DNA of 64,000 nt from Lederbergia panacisoli. GTDB taxonomy: Bacteria > Bacillota > Bacilli > Bacillales > Bacillaceae_C. The translations under genes and the position numbers were made by a program. The DNA is taken from positions 1-64,000 of the forward strand of contig NZ_JANJGU010000011.1 of the NCBI RefSeq assembly GCF_024626525.1, given 5' to 3'. This document shows, in pieces, positions 17,409-26,689 of this stretch. The notes below the pieces were generated by a model. It had not been told where the DNA came from. It worked only from the letters and a program-made list of their open reading frames with translations, and ran no database searches. The number at the start of each line of letters is the position of its first letter. Position 1 is the stretch's first letter.

Positions 17409-18509
17409 ATGAGGAAGCAACGGATTGTTGTGAAAATTGGCAGTAGTTCTTTGACTAACGATAAAGGGGAGATTGATCAAGAGAAGCTAAATGATCATGT
17501 CCAAGCGGTCGCCAAGCTTCGGGACGCTCGCCATGAAGTTATATTAGTTTCATCTGGCGCTGTTGCAGCTGGATTTGCTAGACTTGGTTATCCTTCTAGA
17601 CCCGTTACGATTAAAGGAAGGCAAGCGGCGGCGGCTGTCGGGCAAAGTGTATTGATCCAGTCGTATATAGAAAAGTTTAGTGAGTTCGGAATTATCCCCG
17701 CTCAAATTCTGTTAACGAGGAATGATTTTTCGAATCGTGAAAGATATAGAAATGCTTATGCAACGATGATGGAATTAATTGAGCGAGGAATTTTGCCAAT
17801 AATCAATGAAAACGATTCGGTTTCTGTTGAGGAATTGACATTTGGCGATAATGATATGCTCTCCGCCTTAGTAAGTGGATTCATCCATGCCGACCAACTC
17901 ATTATATTAACGGATATTAATGGATTATATGATTCGAATCCTCGCCAAAATCCTTTGGCTAAGAAATTGGATTATTTAAATGCGATTACAGATGAAATGC
18001 TGGCTGCAACAAATGAAGTTGGCTCAAAAGTCGGAACCGGTGGAATGAGGTCCAAATTATTAGCTGCGAAAACAGCGACTTCACTTGGCGTTCCAGTTTT
18101 CATCGGAAAAGGGGAGGGCCCTGGTAAATTAATGGAGATCCTGCGTGGGAATGGCGATGGTACATACATTTCCAGCTCCGACTTTTCACCAATTAATACG
18201 AGTAGACAATGGATTGCCTTCCATTCAGAATCTACTGGAAAAATTTATGTCGACCAAGGTGCAGAAGAAGCGATTCTTTACAATGGAAGAAGTCTATTAC
18301 CTGCTGGTGTATTTAAAATTAACGGCACTTTTGAAAAAGGGGACGTTGTTGAAGTCTTCGGTATAAATGGTTTAATCGGAAAAGGCGAGGTCAGCTATTC
18401 TTCTGATGCACTAAAAAAAGAAATTAAAAGAAGAAACGATGAAAAAGGTATGGAAGCTCTTGCACCATCTATTGAAGTTATTCATCGAAATCGTTGGGTT
18501 CAAGTATAA
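17409..18509 (+). CDS. proB: Glutamate 5-kinase
   Basis: ProB catalyses ATP + L-glutamate to gamma-glutamyl phosphate, the first step of proline synthesis. The 366-residue protein has an amino-acid-kinase domain (about 1-255; 'RIVVKIGSSSLT', 'INENDSVSVEELTFGDND', 'TDINGLYDSNPR', 'GTGGMRSKL') and a C-terminal PUA domain (about 275-355), the full-length bacterial form. Start ATG follows AGGGGATAG. It is followed 18 bases later by proA. The T-box leader puts the pair under tRNA-Pro control. In the cell, feedback by proline is expected from the family. Confidence 0.96.
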   Translation: MRKQRIVVKIGSSSLTNDKGEIDQEKLNDHVQAVAKLRDARHEVILVSSGAVAAGFARLGYPSRPVTIKGRQAAAAVGQSVLIQSYIEKFSEFGIIPAQILLTRNDFSNRERYRNAYATMMELIERGILPIINENDSVSVEELTFGDNDMLSALVSGFIHADQLIILTDINGLYDSNPRQNPLAKKLDYLNAITDEMLAATNEVGSKVGTGGMRSKLLAAKTATSLGVPVFIGKGEGPGKLMEILRGNGDGTYISSSDFSPINTSRQWIAFHSESTGKIYVDQGAEEAILYNGRSLLPAGVFKINGTFEKGDVVEVFGINGLIGKGEVSYSSDALKKEIKRRNDEKGMEALAPSIEVIHRNRWVQV

Positions 18510-18527
18510 CTTATTGGAGGGTTAGAA

Positions 18528-19775
18528 ATGAGTGAAGTTAAAAGTAAAGGTCGGGCAGCGAAAATAGCGAGTTATGCACTCGTAACGCTAACTACAGAAG
18601 AGAAAAACACAGCTTTAGCAATGATTGCTAATCAATTGCGGGAAGATAAAGCAGCTATTCTTACGGAGAATGAAAAGGATTTAGTTGAAGGGAAAAGAAA
18701 TGGTCTAACAGAAGCTGTTCTTGATCGGATCATGTTGAATGAAAAACGAATCGATGATATGGCACATGCTATTCATCAATTAATCGAACTGCAAGATCCG
18801 ATTGGCGAAACGCTTGAAACAATTGAAAAAGACAATGGATTACTAATTCGGAAAAAACGTGTTCCTATCGGTGTCATTGGTATGATTTACGAAGCAAGGC
18901 CAAATGTTACGATTGATGCTGCAACTCTTGCGCTTAAAACTGGCAACTCCGTCATATTAAGAGGGAGTTCTTCAGCAAAATATTCGAATATGACGCTCAT
19001 AAAATCAATACATTCAGCTCTTGAAAAAAGTGCTGTTCCTGTTGACTCGATTCAACTTATTGAAGATACAAGCCGTGAAACTGCGAAAGAGCTTTTCCAA
19101 TTAAATGACTACTTAGACGTCCTCATCCCAAGGGGCGGGAAAAATTTAATCGATACTGTTGTTCGTGAATCCACTGTACCCGTTATTGAAACGGGAGCTG
19201 GCAATTGTCATATATTTATTGACGAAAGTGCGAATAAGGCAATGGCACAAGAAATCGTATTAAATGCAAAATTACAACGTCCTTCTGTATGTAATGCCAT
19301 AGAAACAATCCTCATTCATGAAAAATGGCTTGACCAATATGGCGAAAATCTTTTAGCAAAACTAGTAGAAAATAACGTAGAGATTCATGGGGATGAAAAA
19401 GTTTTACAAGTTTTACCTTCTGCAAAACTGGCATCTGAAGAAGATTGGGAAACAGAATACTTAGGATTAACTGTAAGTGTTAAAACTGTGACGTCTTTGG
19501 AAGAAGCAATCGATCATATTAATAAATACGGAACACAGCATTCTGAATCGATTATAACGGAAGAGGAAAAGAATGCGGCCATCTTTTTAAATAGTGTAGA
19601 TGCTGCAGCTGTATACCATAACGCTTCAACACGCTTTACGGACGGTTTTGAATTTGGGTATGGTGCTGAAATTGGCATTAGTACGCAAAAACTTCACGCT
19701 AGGGGTCCGATGGGATTGCACGCACTTACGTCTAGCAAATTTTTTATTTATGGTAATGGGCAAGTACGTATATAA
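18528..19775 (+). CDS. proA: Gamma-glutamyl phosphate reductase
   Basis: ProA reduces gamma-glutamyl phosphate to glutamate-5-semialdehyde with NADPH, the second step of proline synthesis; ProC is not in the window. It is 415 residues of aldehyde-dehydrogenase fold. '[32 protein letters not shown]' is the N-terminal signature, the catalytic Cys sits in '[16 protein letters not shown]', and '[32 protein letters not shown]' is the C-terminal signature. Start ATG follows TTGGAGGG. Same transcript as proB. Confidence 0.96.
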   Translation: MSEVKSKGRAAKIASYALVTLTTEEKNTALAMIANQLREDKAAILTENEKDLVEGKRNGLTEAVLDRIMLNEKRIDDMAHAIHQLIELQDPIGETLETIEKDNGLLIRKKRVPIGVIGMIYEARPNVTIDAATLALKTGNSVILRGSSSAKYSNMTLIKSIHSALEKSAVPVDSIQLIEDTSRETAKELFQLNDYLDVLIPRGGKNLIDTVVRESTVPVIETGAGNCHIFIDESANKAMAQEIVLNAKLQRPSVCNAIETILIHEKWLDQYGENLLAKLVENNVEIHGDEKVLQVLPSAKLASEEDWETEYLGLTVSVKTVTSLEEAIDHINKYGTQHSESIITEEEKNAAIFLNSVDAAAVYHNASTRFTDGFEFGYGAEIGISTQKLHARGPMGLHALTSSKFFIYGNGQVRI

Positions 19776-19808
19776 TTAAGAGGAAAGAATTAAAGGGAGA
19801 TGGCATTT

Positions 19809-20882
19809 TTGAAAGATTATCAAATTGATGTACAACTTAGTACGACAAAAAAAGAAAAACCTGCATTTAAGCAACTTTCCTTCGGTACTGTATTTACAGA
19901 CCATATGTTTGTAATGGATTATACGAAAGGAATAGGGTGGCATGATGCGAAGATTATTCCTTATCAGCCTATTATGTTGGATCCCGCTGCAATTATTTTT
20001 CATTATGGGCAGACTGTTTTTGAAGGACTTAAAGCATATAAAACGAAAGAAGATGAAGTCGTATTATTTAGACCCGATGAAAATATGAAACGATTAAATC
20101 GCTCAAATGAAAGGCTATGCATCCCTGAGATTGATGAGGAATTCGCTTTATTTGCCTTGAAAAAGCTGATATCCATCGATAAAGATTGGGTTCCGAATGT
20201 TGAAGGCACGTCACTTTATGTACGTCCATTTATTTTTGCGGATGAACCTTATTTAGGCGTATCCCCTTCTGATACGTATAAATTTATGATCATCCTATCG
20301 CCTGTTGGAGCTTATTATAAGGAAGGAATCAATCCTGTTAAAATATCGGTTGAAAGTGATTTTGTCCGCGCGGTAAAAGGTGGAACAGGGAATGCTAAAA
20401 CAGCTGGAAACTATGCGGGCTCATTAAAAGCACAAGAAGAGGCGGAGGCAGAAGGCTTTTCACAAGTTCTATGGTTGGATGGCAGAGAACATAAATACAT
20501 TGAAGAAGTCGGCAGTATGAACGTGTTCTTTAAAATTAACGGAGAAGTCGTGACCCCAGAATTAAATGGCAGCATTTTAGAAGGAATAACGAGAAAATCC
20601 GTCCTTGAGCTTTTACATCATTGGGAAATTCCAGTCGTCGAAAGAAAAATATCGATAGATGAAATTTTCCAAGCCTACCATTCAGGAGAATTAGAAGAAG
20701 CATTCGGAACTGGCACTGCTGCTGTTATTTCACCAATCGGGGAGTTGTTCTGGCAAGGTGAAAAAATCATTATTAACGATGGAAAAACAGGCGAATTATC
20801 GAAAAAAGTATATGATTCATTGACTGGAATTCAAACTGGAACTGAAGAAGATCCGTTTGGGTGGAGAGTGAAAGTGGTTTAA
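19809..20882 (+). CDS. ilvE: Branched-chain amino acid aminotransferase
   Basis: This PLP enzyme moves the amino group between Val/Leu/Ile and 2-oxoglutarate. About 357 residues, class IV fold: 'YGQTVFEGLKAYK', 'GGTGNAKTAGNYAGSLKAQ' (PLP Lys region) and 'EAFGTGTAAVISPIG'. I prefer TTG 19809, which sits 9 bases after GGGAG; an ATG three codons earlier (19800) directly touches the ribosome site. It lies 33 bases after proA with no terminator between, so it may be part of the proline transcript, and both pathways use glutamate. It is closed by its own hairpin. Confidence 0.93.
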   Translation: MKDYQIDVQLSTTKKEKPAFKQLSFGTVFTDHMFVMDYTKGIGWHDAKIIPYQPIMLDPAAIIFHYGQTVFEGLKAYKTKEDEVVLFRPDENMKRLNRSNERLCIPEIDEEFALFALKKLISIDKDWVPNVEGTSLYVRPFIFADEPYLGVSPSDTYKFMIILSPVGAYYKEGINPVKISVESDFVRAVKGGTGNAKTAGNYAGSLKAQEEAEAEGFSQVLWLDGREHKYIEEVGSMNVFFKINGEVVTPELNGSILEGITRKSVLELLHHWEIPVVERKISIDEIFQAYHSGELEEAFGTGTAAVISPIGELFWQGEKIIINDGKTGELSKKVYDSLTGIQTGTEEDPFGWRVKVV

Positions 20883-20901
20883 ATTTTATGATTCCATATT
20901 T

Positions 20902-20943
20902 GCCATAGCAAGTGGAAGATACCACAAGCTATGGCTTGTTTTG
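20902..20943 (+). terminator. Rho-independent terminator after ilvE
   Basis: GCCATAGC-AA-GTGG pairs with CCAC-AA-GCTATGGC (symmetrical internal loop), followed by TTGTTTTG. Confidence 0.75.
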
Positions 20944-21005
20944 TTTTGAGCTTTCTTAATATTCCTTTTACATAATAAATTATAACAAGTGAGGTAATTC
21001 AATCT

Positions 21006-22189
21006 ATGAAACTATCATTAGCAACAAAAACATTAATAGGAATGATTCTTGGTGCAATCATCGGCTTTTTTGTAGGACCGAAAATAGAAGCTATTAATTT
21101 TGTCGGAACTATATTTTTAAGAGCCCTACAAATGGCCGTTGTGCCACTAATCTTTTTTAGCGTCGTTACAGCCATTATTAGTATGGGGGATATAAAGAGG
21201 CTTGGAGTTATTGAAATAAGCTAATTATTTTATTTATGTCGACGACCTTAATAGCGGCAGCAATCGGAATTATCGTCGGAAATATTATAAAACCCGGTAA
21301 AGGTCTAGTTTTAAATGACTTGCCAGAAGTGGACAAGGTCGATCAAGCACCTACATTTAGTAGTGTGGTCACCGAAATGTTTCCTACAAATATTATTCAA
21401 TCGATGTCAGAAGGCAATATCCTTCAGGTAATCGTACTCGCTCTTTTTTCAGGTGTTGCGATTTTAATGCTGAAGGAACATGACAGAAATAGAATCCATA
21501 GTATTTTTCAAACTTTAAACAATTATATTATGAAAGTATTAAATATCGTCTTACTGCTTTCTCCTTACGGTGTATTTGCATTGATGGCTGTAACAGCTGG
21601 TAAATATGGTACATCTGTTATTGGACCTTTAACGAAATTTATCGGTTCGATTTACTTGGGATTATTTTTGCAATTATTAATTGTTTATTTTATTCTTTAT
21701 TTTATTTTTACTAGGAAAAATCCGTTTCTATTTTTCAAGAAAATCAGTCCAGTTTGGATTACTAGTTTTACAACATGTAGTACAAAAGCAACGATGCCAG
21801 TATCCATTAAAACATCAGAGGATGAACTTAAATTACCAAAGGATGTAGTTGGTTTGACAATTCCTTTAGGCGCATCGATGAATATGGATGGAAATGCTCT
21901 TTGGTTCGGCGTTGTTGCGATATTTGTTACTCAGTTAACAGGTATAGAAATGTCTATTAGTGAACAAGTTATTGCCGTACTATTGGGTGTACTTATGACA
22001 TTAGGAAGCCCAGGAATTCCTGGTGGTATTTTCGTTGCAACGACCATTTTCTTAACGTCTCTTAATTTACCGATTGAAATCATCGGTTTACTTGCAGGGA
22101 TTTTCAGAATTATGGATATGGGAATTACAACGATTAACGTTGTTGGTTCTGTAGTTGTTGCTGCGATTGTAGGAAATAAAAATGAGTAG
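21006..22189 (+). pseudogene. Frameshifted dicarboxylate/amino acid:cation symporter (DAACS family)
   Basis: Two consecutive frames encode one protein. 21006-21224 gives the N terminus (helices 1-2, 'LRALQMAVVPLIFFSVVTAIISMGDIKRLG'), and the frame then stops after GAAATAAGC. 21236-22189 gives the rest from 'MSTTLIAAAIG', including the conserved 'TSFTTCSTKATMPVS' hairpin and 'GASMNMDGNALW' substrate site. A single missing base in the AAATAAGC run would join them into about 395 residues, the normal family length. The family imports glutamate/aspartate or C4-dicarboxylates with Na+ or H+. Either a true loss or a homopolymer sequencing error. The 3' end overlaps the racemase start (ATGAGTAG), implying translational coupling. 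Confidence 0.85.
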
Positions 22190-22880
22190 CCGTAAGGAGA
22201 AGGTTGTAGGATTATTGGGTGGAATGGGTCCTGAAGCGACCATTGATATTTACCAAAAAATCACTGAATACACCTTTGCTAAAAAAGACGAAGATCATTT
22301 ACGGATTATTATTGATAGTAATCCGAAAATGCCAAGTAGACAGGATGCTATTCTGCTTGGCTCTGAAAATCCTGGTCCAGCCATGGCCGAAACAGCACAG
22401 AATTTAGAAAGGGCGGGAGCAGATTTTATCGTCATCTGCGCGAATACTGCTCATTTCTATTATGATTTTGTTAAGGATGCAGTGAATATTGAAGTACTTC
22501 ATATCATTGATGAAACAGTGAAAAGCATACTTGAAGCGGGTACTAAAAAGGTTGGGGTACTTGCTACATCTGGGGCGATTAAGACAGGGATTTTCCAAAA
22601 AGCATTAGAAAAAGAAAGCTTGGATGTTGTATTGCTTCCTGATGATTTACAAAATGGAATTCAGGATGCCATCTTTTCATATAAATATAATGGAAAAAAT
22701 GATGACAATATCAGGAGCTTAAAGGTGGCAGCTGACTATTTAGTTGAAAATGGAGCAGAAACAGTCATTATGGGCTGTACTGAAATTCCAATTATTTTAT
22801 CTGAGGTTGAAACGAATGTGCCATTCATTGACCCAAATGAAATCATTGCCAAACGTATTGTTCAATTTGCGAAACCGTAG
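22182..22880 (+). CDS. Aspartate/glutamate racemase family protein
   Basis: This 232-residue PLP-independent racemase fold has two catalytic cysteines in 'DFIVICANTAH' and 'AETVIMGCTEIPIIL', and 'GLLGGMGPEATIDIYQKI' at the N terminus. Members interconvert L- and D-aspartate or glutamate, or act on related substrates (YgeA/RacX broad-specificity group). The start ATG overlaps the last 8 bases of the symporter gene, so uptake and racemisation of the same acidic amino acid is a sensible inference. The exact substrate is undetermined. Confidence 0.88.
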   Translation: MSSRKEKVVGLLGGMGPEATIDIYQKITEYTFAKKDEDHLRIIIDSNPKMPSRQDAILLGSENPGPAMAETAQNLERAGADFIVICANTAHFYYDFVKDAVNIEVLHIIDETVKSILEAGTKKVGVLATSGAIKTGIFQKALEKESLDVVLLPDDLQNGIQDAIFSYKYNGKNDDNIRSLKVAADYLVENGAETVIMGCTEIPIILSEVETNVPFIDPNEIIAKRIVQFAKP

Positions 22881-22906
22881 CTTTCCGAAAATGGAGGAGG
22901 AGTCCA

Positions 22907-23446
22907 ATGTGTATCGGAACTGAGTATATTAGAGTTGTAATTGAGAGATTTAAAAGCATAAAAAGTCTTGGAGATAAGACTATCGAACAATTATCAGAAG
23001 GCGATATTCATTGGAGATTAAATGAAGATTCCAATAGTATTTCTATTATTGCTAAGCATTTAAGCGGCAATATGATTTCTAGATGGACAGATTTTTTTAG
23101 TTCGGATGGCGAGAAGCCAGATAGGAATCGCGAACAAGAATTTGAAGATGAAACAATATCCAAAAGGGAAATGATCGAAATCTTGGAAAAAGGTTGGAAT
23201 ACTCTTTTTGAAACTCTTGAAAGCTTAAAAGAAGGCGATTTGTTAAAAGATGTTTATATTCGTGGCGAAAGACATTTGGTAATAGATGCAATTGAAAGAC
23301 AAGTAGCTCATTATTCATATCATATTGGGCAGATGGTTTACATTGGGAAACAAATAAAAAGTGAAAATTGGGAGAGTTTGAGTATTCCTAAAGGAAAGTC
23401 AGAAGTATTTTTACAAGAAATGTTGAAAAGACATCAGAAAAAATAA
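22907..23446 (+). CDS. DUF1572 (DinB-like) family protein
   Basis: This 179-residue predicted four-helix bundle has a DinB/YfiT-like metal triad: His in 'IIAKHLSGNM' near residue 50 and the 'HYSYHIGQMVYIGKQ' pair near 140-145. DUF1572 proteins of Bacilli belong to the DinB superfamily, which includes bacillithiol S-transferases; enzyme activity here is inferred only. Start ATG follows GGAGGAGGAG. It lies 26 bases after the racemase gene and is closed by a strong terminator. Confidence 0.82.
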   Translation: MCIGTEYIRVVIERFKSIKSLGDKTIEQLSEGDIHWRLNEDSNSISIIAKHLSGNMISRWTDFFSSDGEKPDRNREQEFEDETISKREMIEILEKGWNTLFETLESLKEGDLLKDVYIRGERHLVIDAIERQVAHYSYHIGQMVYIGKQIKSENWESLSIPKGKSEVFLQEMLKRHQKK

Positions 23447-23451
23447 ATCCA

Positions 23452-23489
23452 ATGAAAACGTTCAGAAACTGAGCGTTTTCATTTTTTTA
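23452..23489 (+). terminator. Rho-independent terminator
   Basis: ATGAAAACGTTCAG/CTGAGCGTTTTCAT stem (13 pairs plus one G-T), loop AAA, then seven T. Confidence 0.9.
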
Positions 23490-23544
23490 TTGAATTTTAA
23501 AAAAGGCTATGCTATATTACTACTTATTAAAGAAGTTTAATAAG
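23490..23544 (+). promoter_or_regulatory. Promoter and palindromic operator of the ROK regulator unit
   Basis: TTGAAT (23490-23495), 17 bases, TATATT (23513-23518). Immediately downstream CTTATTAAA (23523-23531) and TTTAATAAG (23536-23544) form a perfect 9-bp inverted repeat over the start of transcription, a natural repressor site. Confidence 0.7.
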
Positions 23545-23570
23545 TTTATTGTATTGCGAGGCGGTTCTTT

Positions 23571-24593
23571 TTGCACGAAAATCTCACTACTCCAAAAACA
23601 ATGAAAACTGTTATTCATCGCAGGATTCGTTCAACTTTTTTAGAAAAAGGCAGTGCAACAAAAGTTGAATTGAGTGATTCATTAGGGATTAGTTTTCCGA
23701 CAATCAGTAAGTTTTTGTCAAAGATGGAGAAGGACGGAGAACTATTATTAATTGGTCTTGATGAGTCTACCGGGGGAAGAAAAGCGCAAAGGTATGCTTA
23801 TAATCCTGAGCATCTATTAGGTCTAGCGATTTTTTTAGAAAGAACAGAGACAAATTTTATTGTATTTAATTGTTTAGGAGACATGAAGGAGCAGGGAAAT
23901 ATCGAAAGTGTAATAAATGATGATGTTAAAAAACTGATTAAATATATTGAAGGTATCATTAACAAATATCCAAAAATCAGTTCGATCGCAATTGGAGTTC
24001 CCGGATCTGTTGACAATGGGCGGATTTTTTTTATACCGGGTTATGACCATTTTAATAATTTTGACTTAAAAAAGTACATAGAGGATTATTTTTCATTACC
24101 TGTCGTAGTGGAGAATGATATGAATGCTGCAGTGCTCGGATACCACAAAAGTAAAGTAGATATTGTAAATCCGTCACTTGTATATTTATCTTCTGGACAA
24201 AATGGCCCGGGAGCTGGAATTATGGTTAACGGAGATTTAGTGCGTGGAAGCACTTTTTTTTCAGGAGAGGTATCATTTGTTCCTTTATATGATGATCGAA
24301 ATTTTTCACAAGTAGTAGGAGGTAAAAGTAAAACTTATTTTCAAGAAAATGAGATAGATGCGATTGGAAGGTTAATTGCTTCTTTTACAGCTATCATTAA
24401 CCCTCATATATTTATTTTTTGTCATGATGAAGTGAACAAATCTATTATAGAAAAAATTATATTAGCAAGTTCAACATATATACCCGTAAATCATTTACCT
24501 AAGATTACTATGAGTAACTGGAAACAAGATTATTTAAATGGGTTAGAAAGTCTTGGACTTAATTTAATGATTTCAAATACAAGCATTCAATAA
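23571..24593 (+). CDS. ROK family transcriptional regulator
   Basis: This 340-residue protein starts at TTG 23571 with GCGAGGCGG upstream. Residues about 12-70 are a winged helix ('KVELSDSLGISFPTISKFLSKMEKDGEL'), followed by a ROK domain with 'IAIGVPGSVDNG', 'VVENDMNAAVLGY' and 'SSGQNGPGAGIMVNGDLVRGSTFFSGEVSF'. The zinc motif CxCGxxGC and the His after 'GE.G' of sugar-kinase ROK proteins are missing, as is the N-terminal DxGGT. It is therefore a pure sensor-repressor and not a kinase. It sits 14 bases before an MFS transporter gene and behind a palindromic operator, so it probably represses this two-gene unit until a sugar binds. Confidence 0.9.
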   Translation: MHENLTTPKTMKTVIHRRIRSTFLEKGSATKVELSDSLGISFPTISKFLSKMEKDGELLLIGLDESTGGRKAQRYAYNPEHLLGLAIFLERTETNFIVFNCLGDMKEQGNIESVINDDVKKLIKYIEGIINKYPKISSIAIGVPGSVDNGRIFFIPGYDHFNNFDLKKYIEDYFSLPVVVENDMNAAVLGYHKSKVDIVNPSLVYLSSGQNGPGAGIMVNGDLVRGSTFFSGEVSFVPLYDDRNFSQVVGGKSKTYFQENEIDAIGRLIASFTAIINPHIFIFCHDEVNKSIIEKIILASSTYIPVNHLPKITMSNWKQDYLNGLESLGLNLMISNTSIQ

Positions 24594-24607
24594 AAGGCGG
24601 TTACAAA

Positions 24608-25837
24608 ATGGCAACATTCTTTTTAATACTTATTTATTTAGCATTTATTAGTTTAGGTTTGCCAGACTCATTGTTAGGGGTAGCTTGGCCAGCCATGCAA
24701 CCTGAATTCGGGGCAAGACTTGACACTGCTGGAGTACTATTCATGGTCATAGCAGGAGGCACAATTATTTCTAGTCTTTCAAGTGGCTTTGTCATTGGAA
24801 AATTAGGAACCGGAAAAGTCACATTTATTAGTGTATTGATGACAGCAGCAGCATTACTTGGTTTTTCCTATGCACCATCTCTTATTTGGCTAGTTATATG
24901 TGCTATTCCACTTGGCTTGGGAGCAGGTTCGGTTGATGCTGCATTAAACAATTACGTTGCCACACATTACAAAGCACATCATATGAGCTGGTTACATTGT
25001 TTCTGGGGAGTCGGTGCTACACTTGGTCCAATCATCATCGCACAATTTATTTCCGAGCAAAATGCTTGGAGAAGTGGATATTTTACGATTGCAGGAATAC
25101 AGTTTGCCCTTGTGATCATTCTGTTTTTCAGCTTGCCATTATGGAATAAAGTTGGGAATCGAAGTAATAATGCTGAAAATGAAGAACTATTAAATAAAAA
25201 TGCTAACGTTGATGAAAGTGTTAAAAATACAAAACCTTTAAAAATCAGGGGAGTTAAATTGGCGCTGGTCGCATTTTTATTCTATTGTGGCGTTGAATCA
25301 ACAATGGGACTCTGGGGAAGTAGTTTTTTGGTAAACGTTAAAGAATTGCCAATAGAGGTTGCAGCAAGATGGATTTCTTTATATTACGGTGGAATTACGG
25401 TAGGAAGATTGATAACAGGTTTTATTACAATGAAAGTAAGTAACAAAATACTAATTCGGGCGGGACAAATAATTGCGTTAATTGGAGCGTTATGCCTATT
25501 CTTGCCGCTACCATCAGGATTTTCATTAGTAGGCTTTATTTTGGTAGGTTTAGGATTAGCACCTATTTTTCCAAGTATGTTACATGAAACACCGACACGT
25601 TTCGGTAAAGAACATTCCCAAACAATTATGGGTTATCAAATGGCAGTTGCCTATACAGGTGCTACATTCTTACCACCGTTATTTGGCTTCATCGCATCCC
25701 ATACAACGATAAAACTTTTCCCGTTATTTATCGTTATTTTTGCGGCAGTAATGCTTTTAGGGTCGGAGAAATTAAATGACCTGCTGTTAAAGAAGCCTCT
25801 TTTAGCGGAAAAGATAACAAAGACGACGGCAAGCTGA
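24608..25837 (+). CDS. MFS transporter (sugar-type)
   Basis: This 409-residue protein has 12 predicted membrane helices. A hydrophilic loop between helices 6 and 7 (about residues 185-220, 'KVGNRSNNAENEELLNKNANVDESVKNTK') divides the halves. 'GVAWPAMQPEFGARLDTAGVLF' and 'WLHCFWGVGATLGP' fit the FucP/YbjJ-like branch. Linkage with a ROK regulator suggests a sugar or sugar-derivative substrate. Start ATG follows AAAGGCGG. Closed by a terminator. Confidence 0.88.
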   Translation: MATFFLILIYLAFISLGLPDSLLGVAWPAMQPEFGARLDTAGVLFMVIAGGTIISSLSSGFVIGKLGTGKVTFISVLMTAAALLGFSYAPSLIWLVICAIPLGLGAGSVDAALNNYVATHYKAHHMSWLHCFWGVGATLGPIIIAQFISEQNAWRSGYFTIAGIQFALVIILFFSLPLWNKVGNRSNNAENEELLNKNANVDESVKNTKPLKIRGVKLALVAFLFYCGVESTMGLWGSSFLVNVKELPIEVAARWISLYYGGITVGRLITGFITMKVSNKILIRAGQIIALIGALCLFLPLPSGFSLVGFILVGLGLAPIFPSMLHETPTRFGKEHSQTIMGYQMAVAYTGATFLPPLFGFIASHTTIKLFPLFIVIFAAVMLLGSEKLNDLLLKKPLLAEKITKTTAS

Positions 25838-25866
25838 GTTGAATTAAATTGAGAGAAAAGAAACTG

Positions 25867-25898
25867 GCGTTAATCGAAGAAGGATTAACGCTTTTTTT
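25867..25898 (+). terminator. Rho-independent terminator
   Basis: GCGTTAATC (25867-25875) pairs with GATTAACGC (25883-25891), followed by seven T. Confidence 0.9.
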
Positions 25899-26037
25899 AT
25901 TGAAGTTATTAAAGGGCAGTTTAAGCGAAAAAGGAATTTTGTAATTTCCATTGTAATAATTATGTAGAGATTAAAAATTTGACCAGTTTTAAAAACAGAT
26001 AGAAAAATTTTATTTTATTGTGAGAGGATGAAAGTAA

Positions 26038-26568
26038 ATGTCAACGATAAAAAATAAAAATGAAATTCGTGAGTGGGTTAAGGCACTTCTTATTGCAATT
26101 CTATTAGCTTTTGTTATTCGCGCTTTTTTCTTCACACCAATTGTAGTTGATGGTTCTTCAATGGAACCTACTTTACAAGACCAAGACCGCATGATTGTAA
26201 CAAAAATAGGAGAACCGAAAAGATTTGATATTATTGTTTTTCATGCCCCAGATGGTAGAGATTACATTAAACGTGTAATTGGATTGCCTGGTGACCGTAT
26301 TGAGTATAAAGGACGATATACTTTATATAAATGATGAACCTTACGATGAACCGTATTTAAACAAATTTAAACAAAAGCTAATGGATAGCCCATATAGACA
26401 CCAGTAGGAAGTGAAGTGGTTCCAGAAGGGCATTTATTCGTTTTGGGTGACAATAGAAGAGGGAGCTCGGACAGTCGCCATATCGGAGCTATCCCAATTG
26501 AAAAGGTAGTAGGAACAACAAGAATTATTTATTTTCCAATAAAAGATATTAAAGTGATAGGAAAATAA
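26038..26568 (+). pseudogene. Signal peptidase I, broken by two frameshifts
   Basis: 26038-26334 encodes an intact start: an N-terminal anchor ('WVKALLIAILLAFVIRAFFFTPIVV'), the catalytic Ser in 'DGSSMEPTL', and the Lys region 'DYIKRVIGLPGDRIEYK'. One extra base near 26310 shifts the frame and the protein ends. The next frame continues with 'LYINDEPYDEPYLNKFKQKL' to a stop at about 26405. A third frame completes 'VVPEGHLFVLGDNRRGSSDSRHIG' to a stop at 26568. Type I signal peptidases cleave Sec/Tat signal peptides outside the membrane; Bacilli often carry several, so loss of one is tolerable. Ribosome site GAGAGGATGAAAG precedes it. Confidence 0.85.
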
Positions 26569-26583
26569 AACTATTATGTAAAG

Positions 26584-26614
26584 TACCAATCTAAATGATT
26601 TAGGTATTATTTTT
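26584..26614 (+). terminator. Weak terminator after the signal peptidase remnant
   Basis: TACC-AATC pairs with GATT-TA-GGTA, followed by TTATTTTT. Confidence 0.35.
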
Positions 26615-26689
26615 AAAAAATGCACTTATATATTTAAAACTAACCAAAAGTAATTGGGCTCTACGCAATCCAGTGAAGGGGGAATCTAG

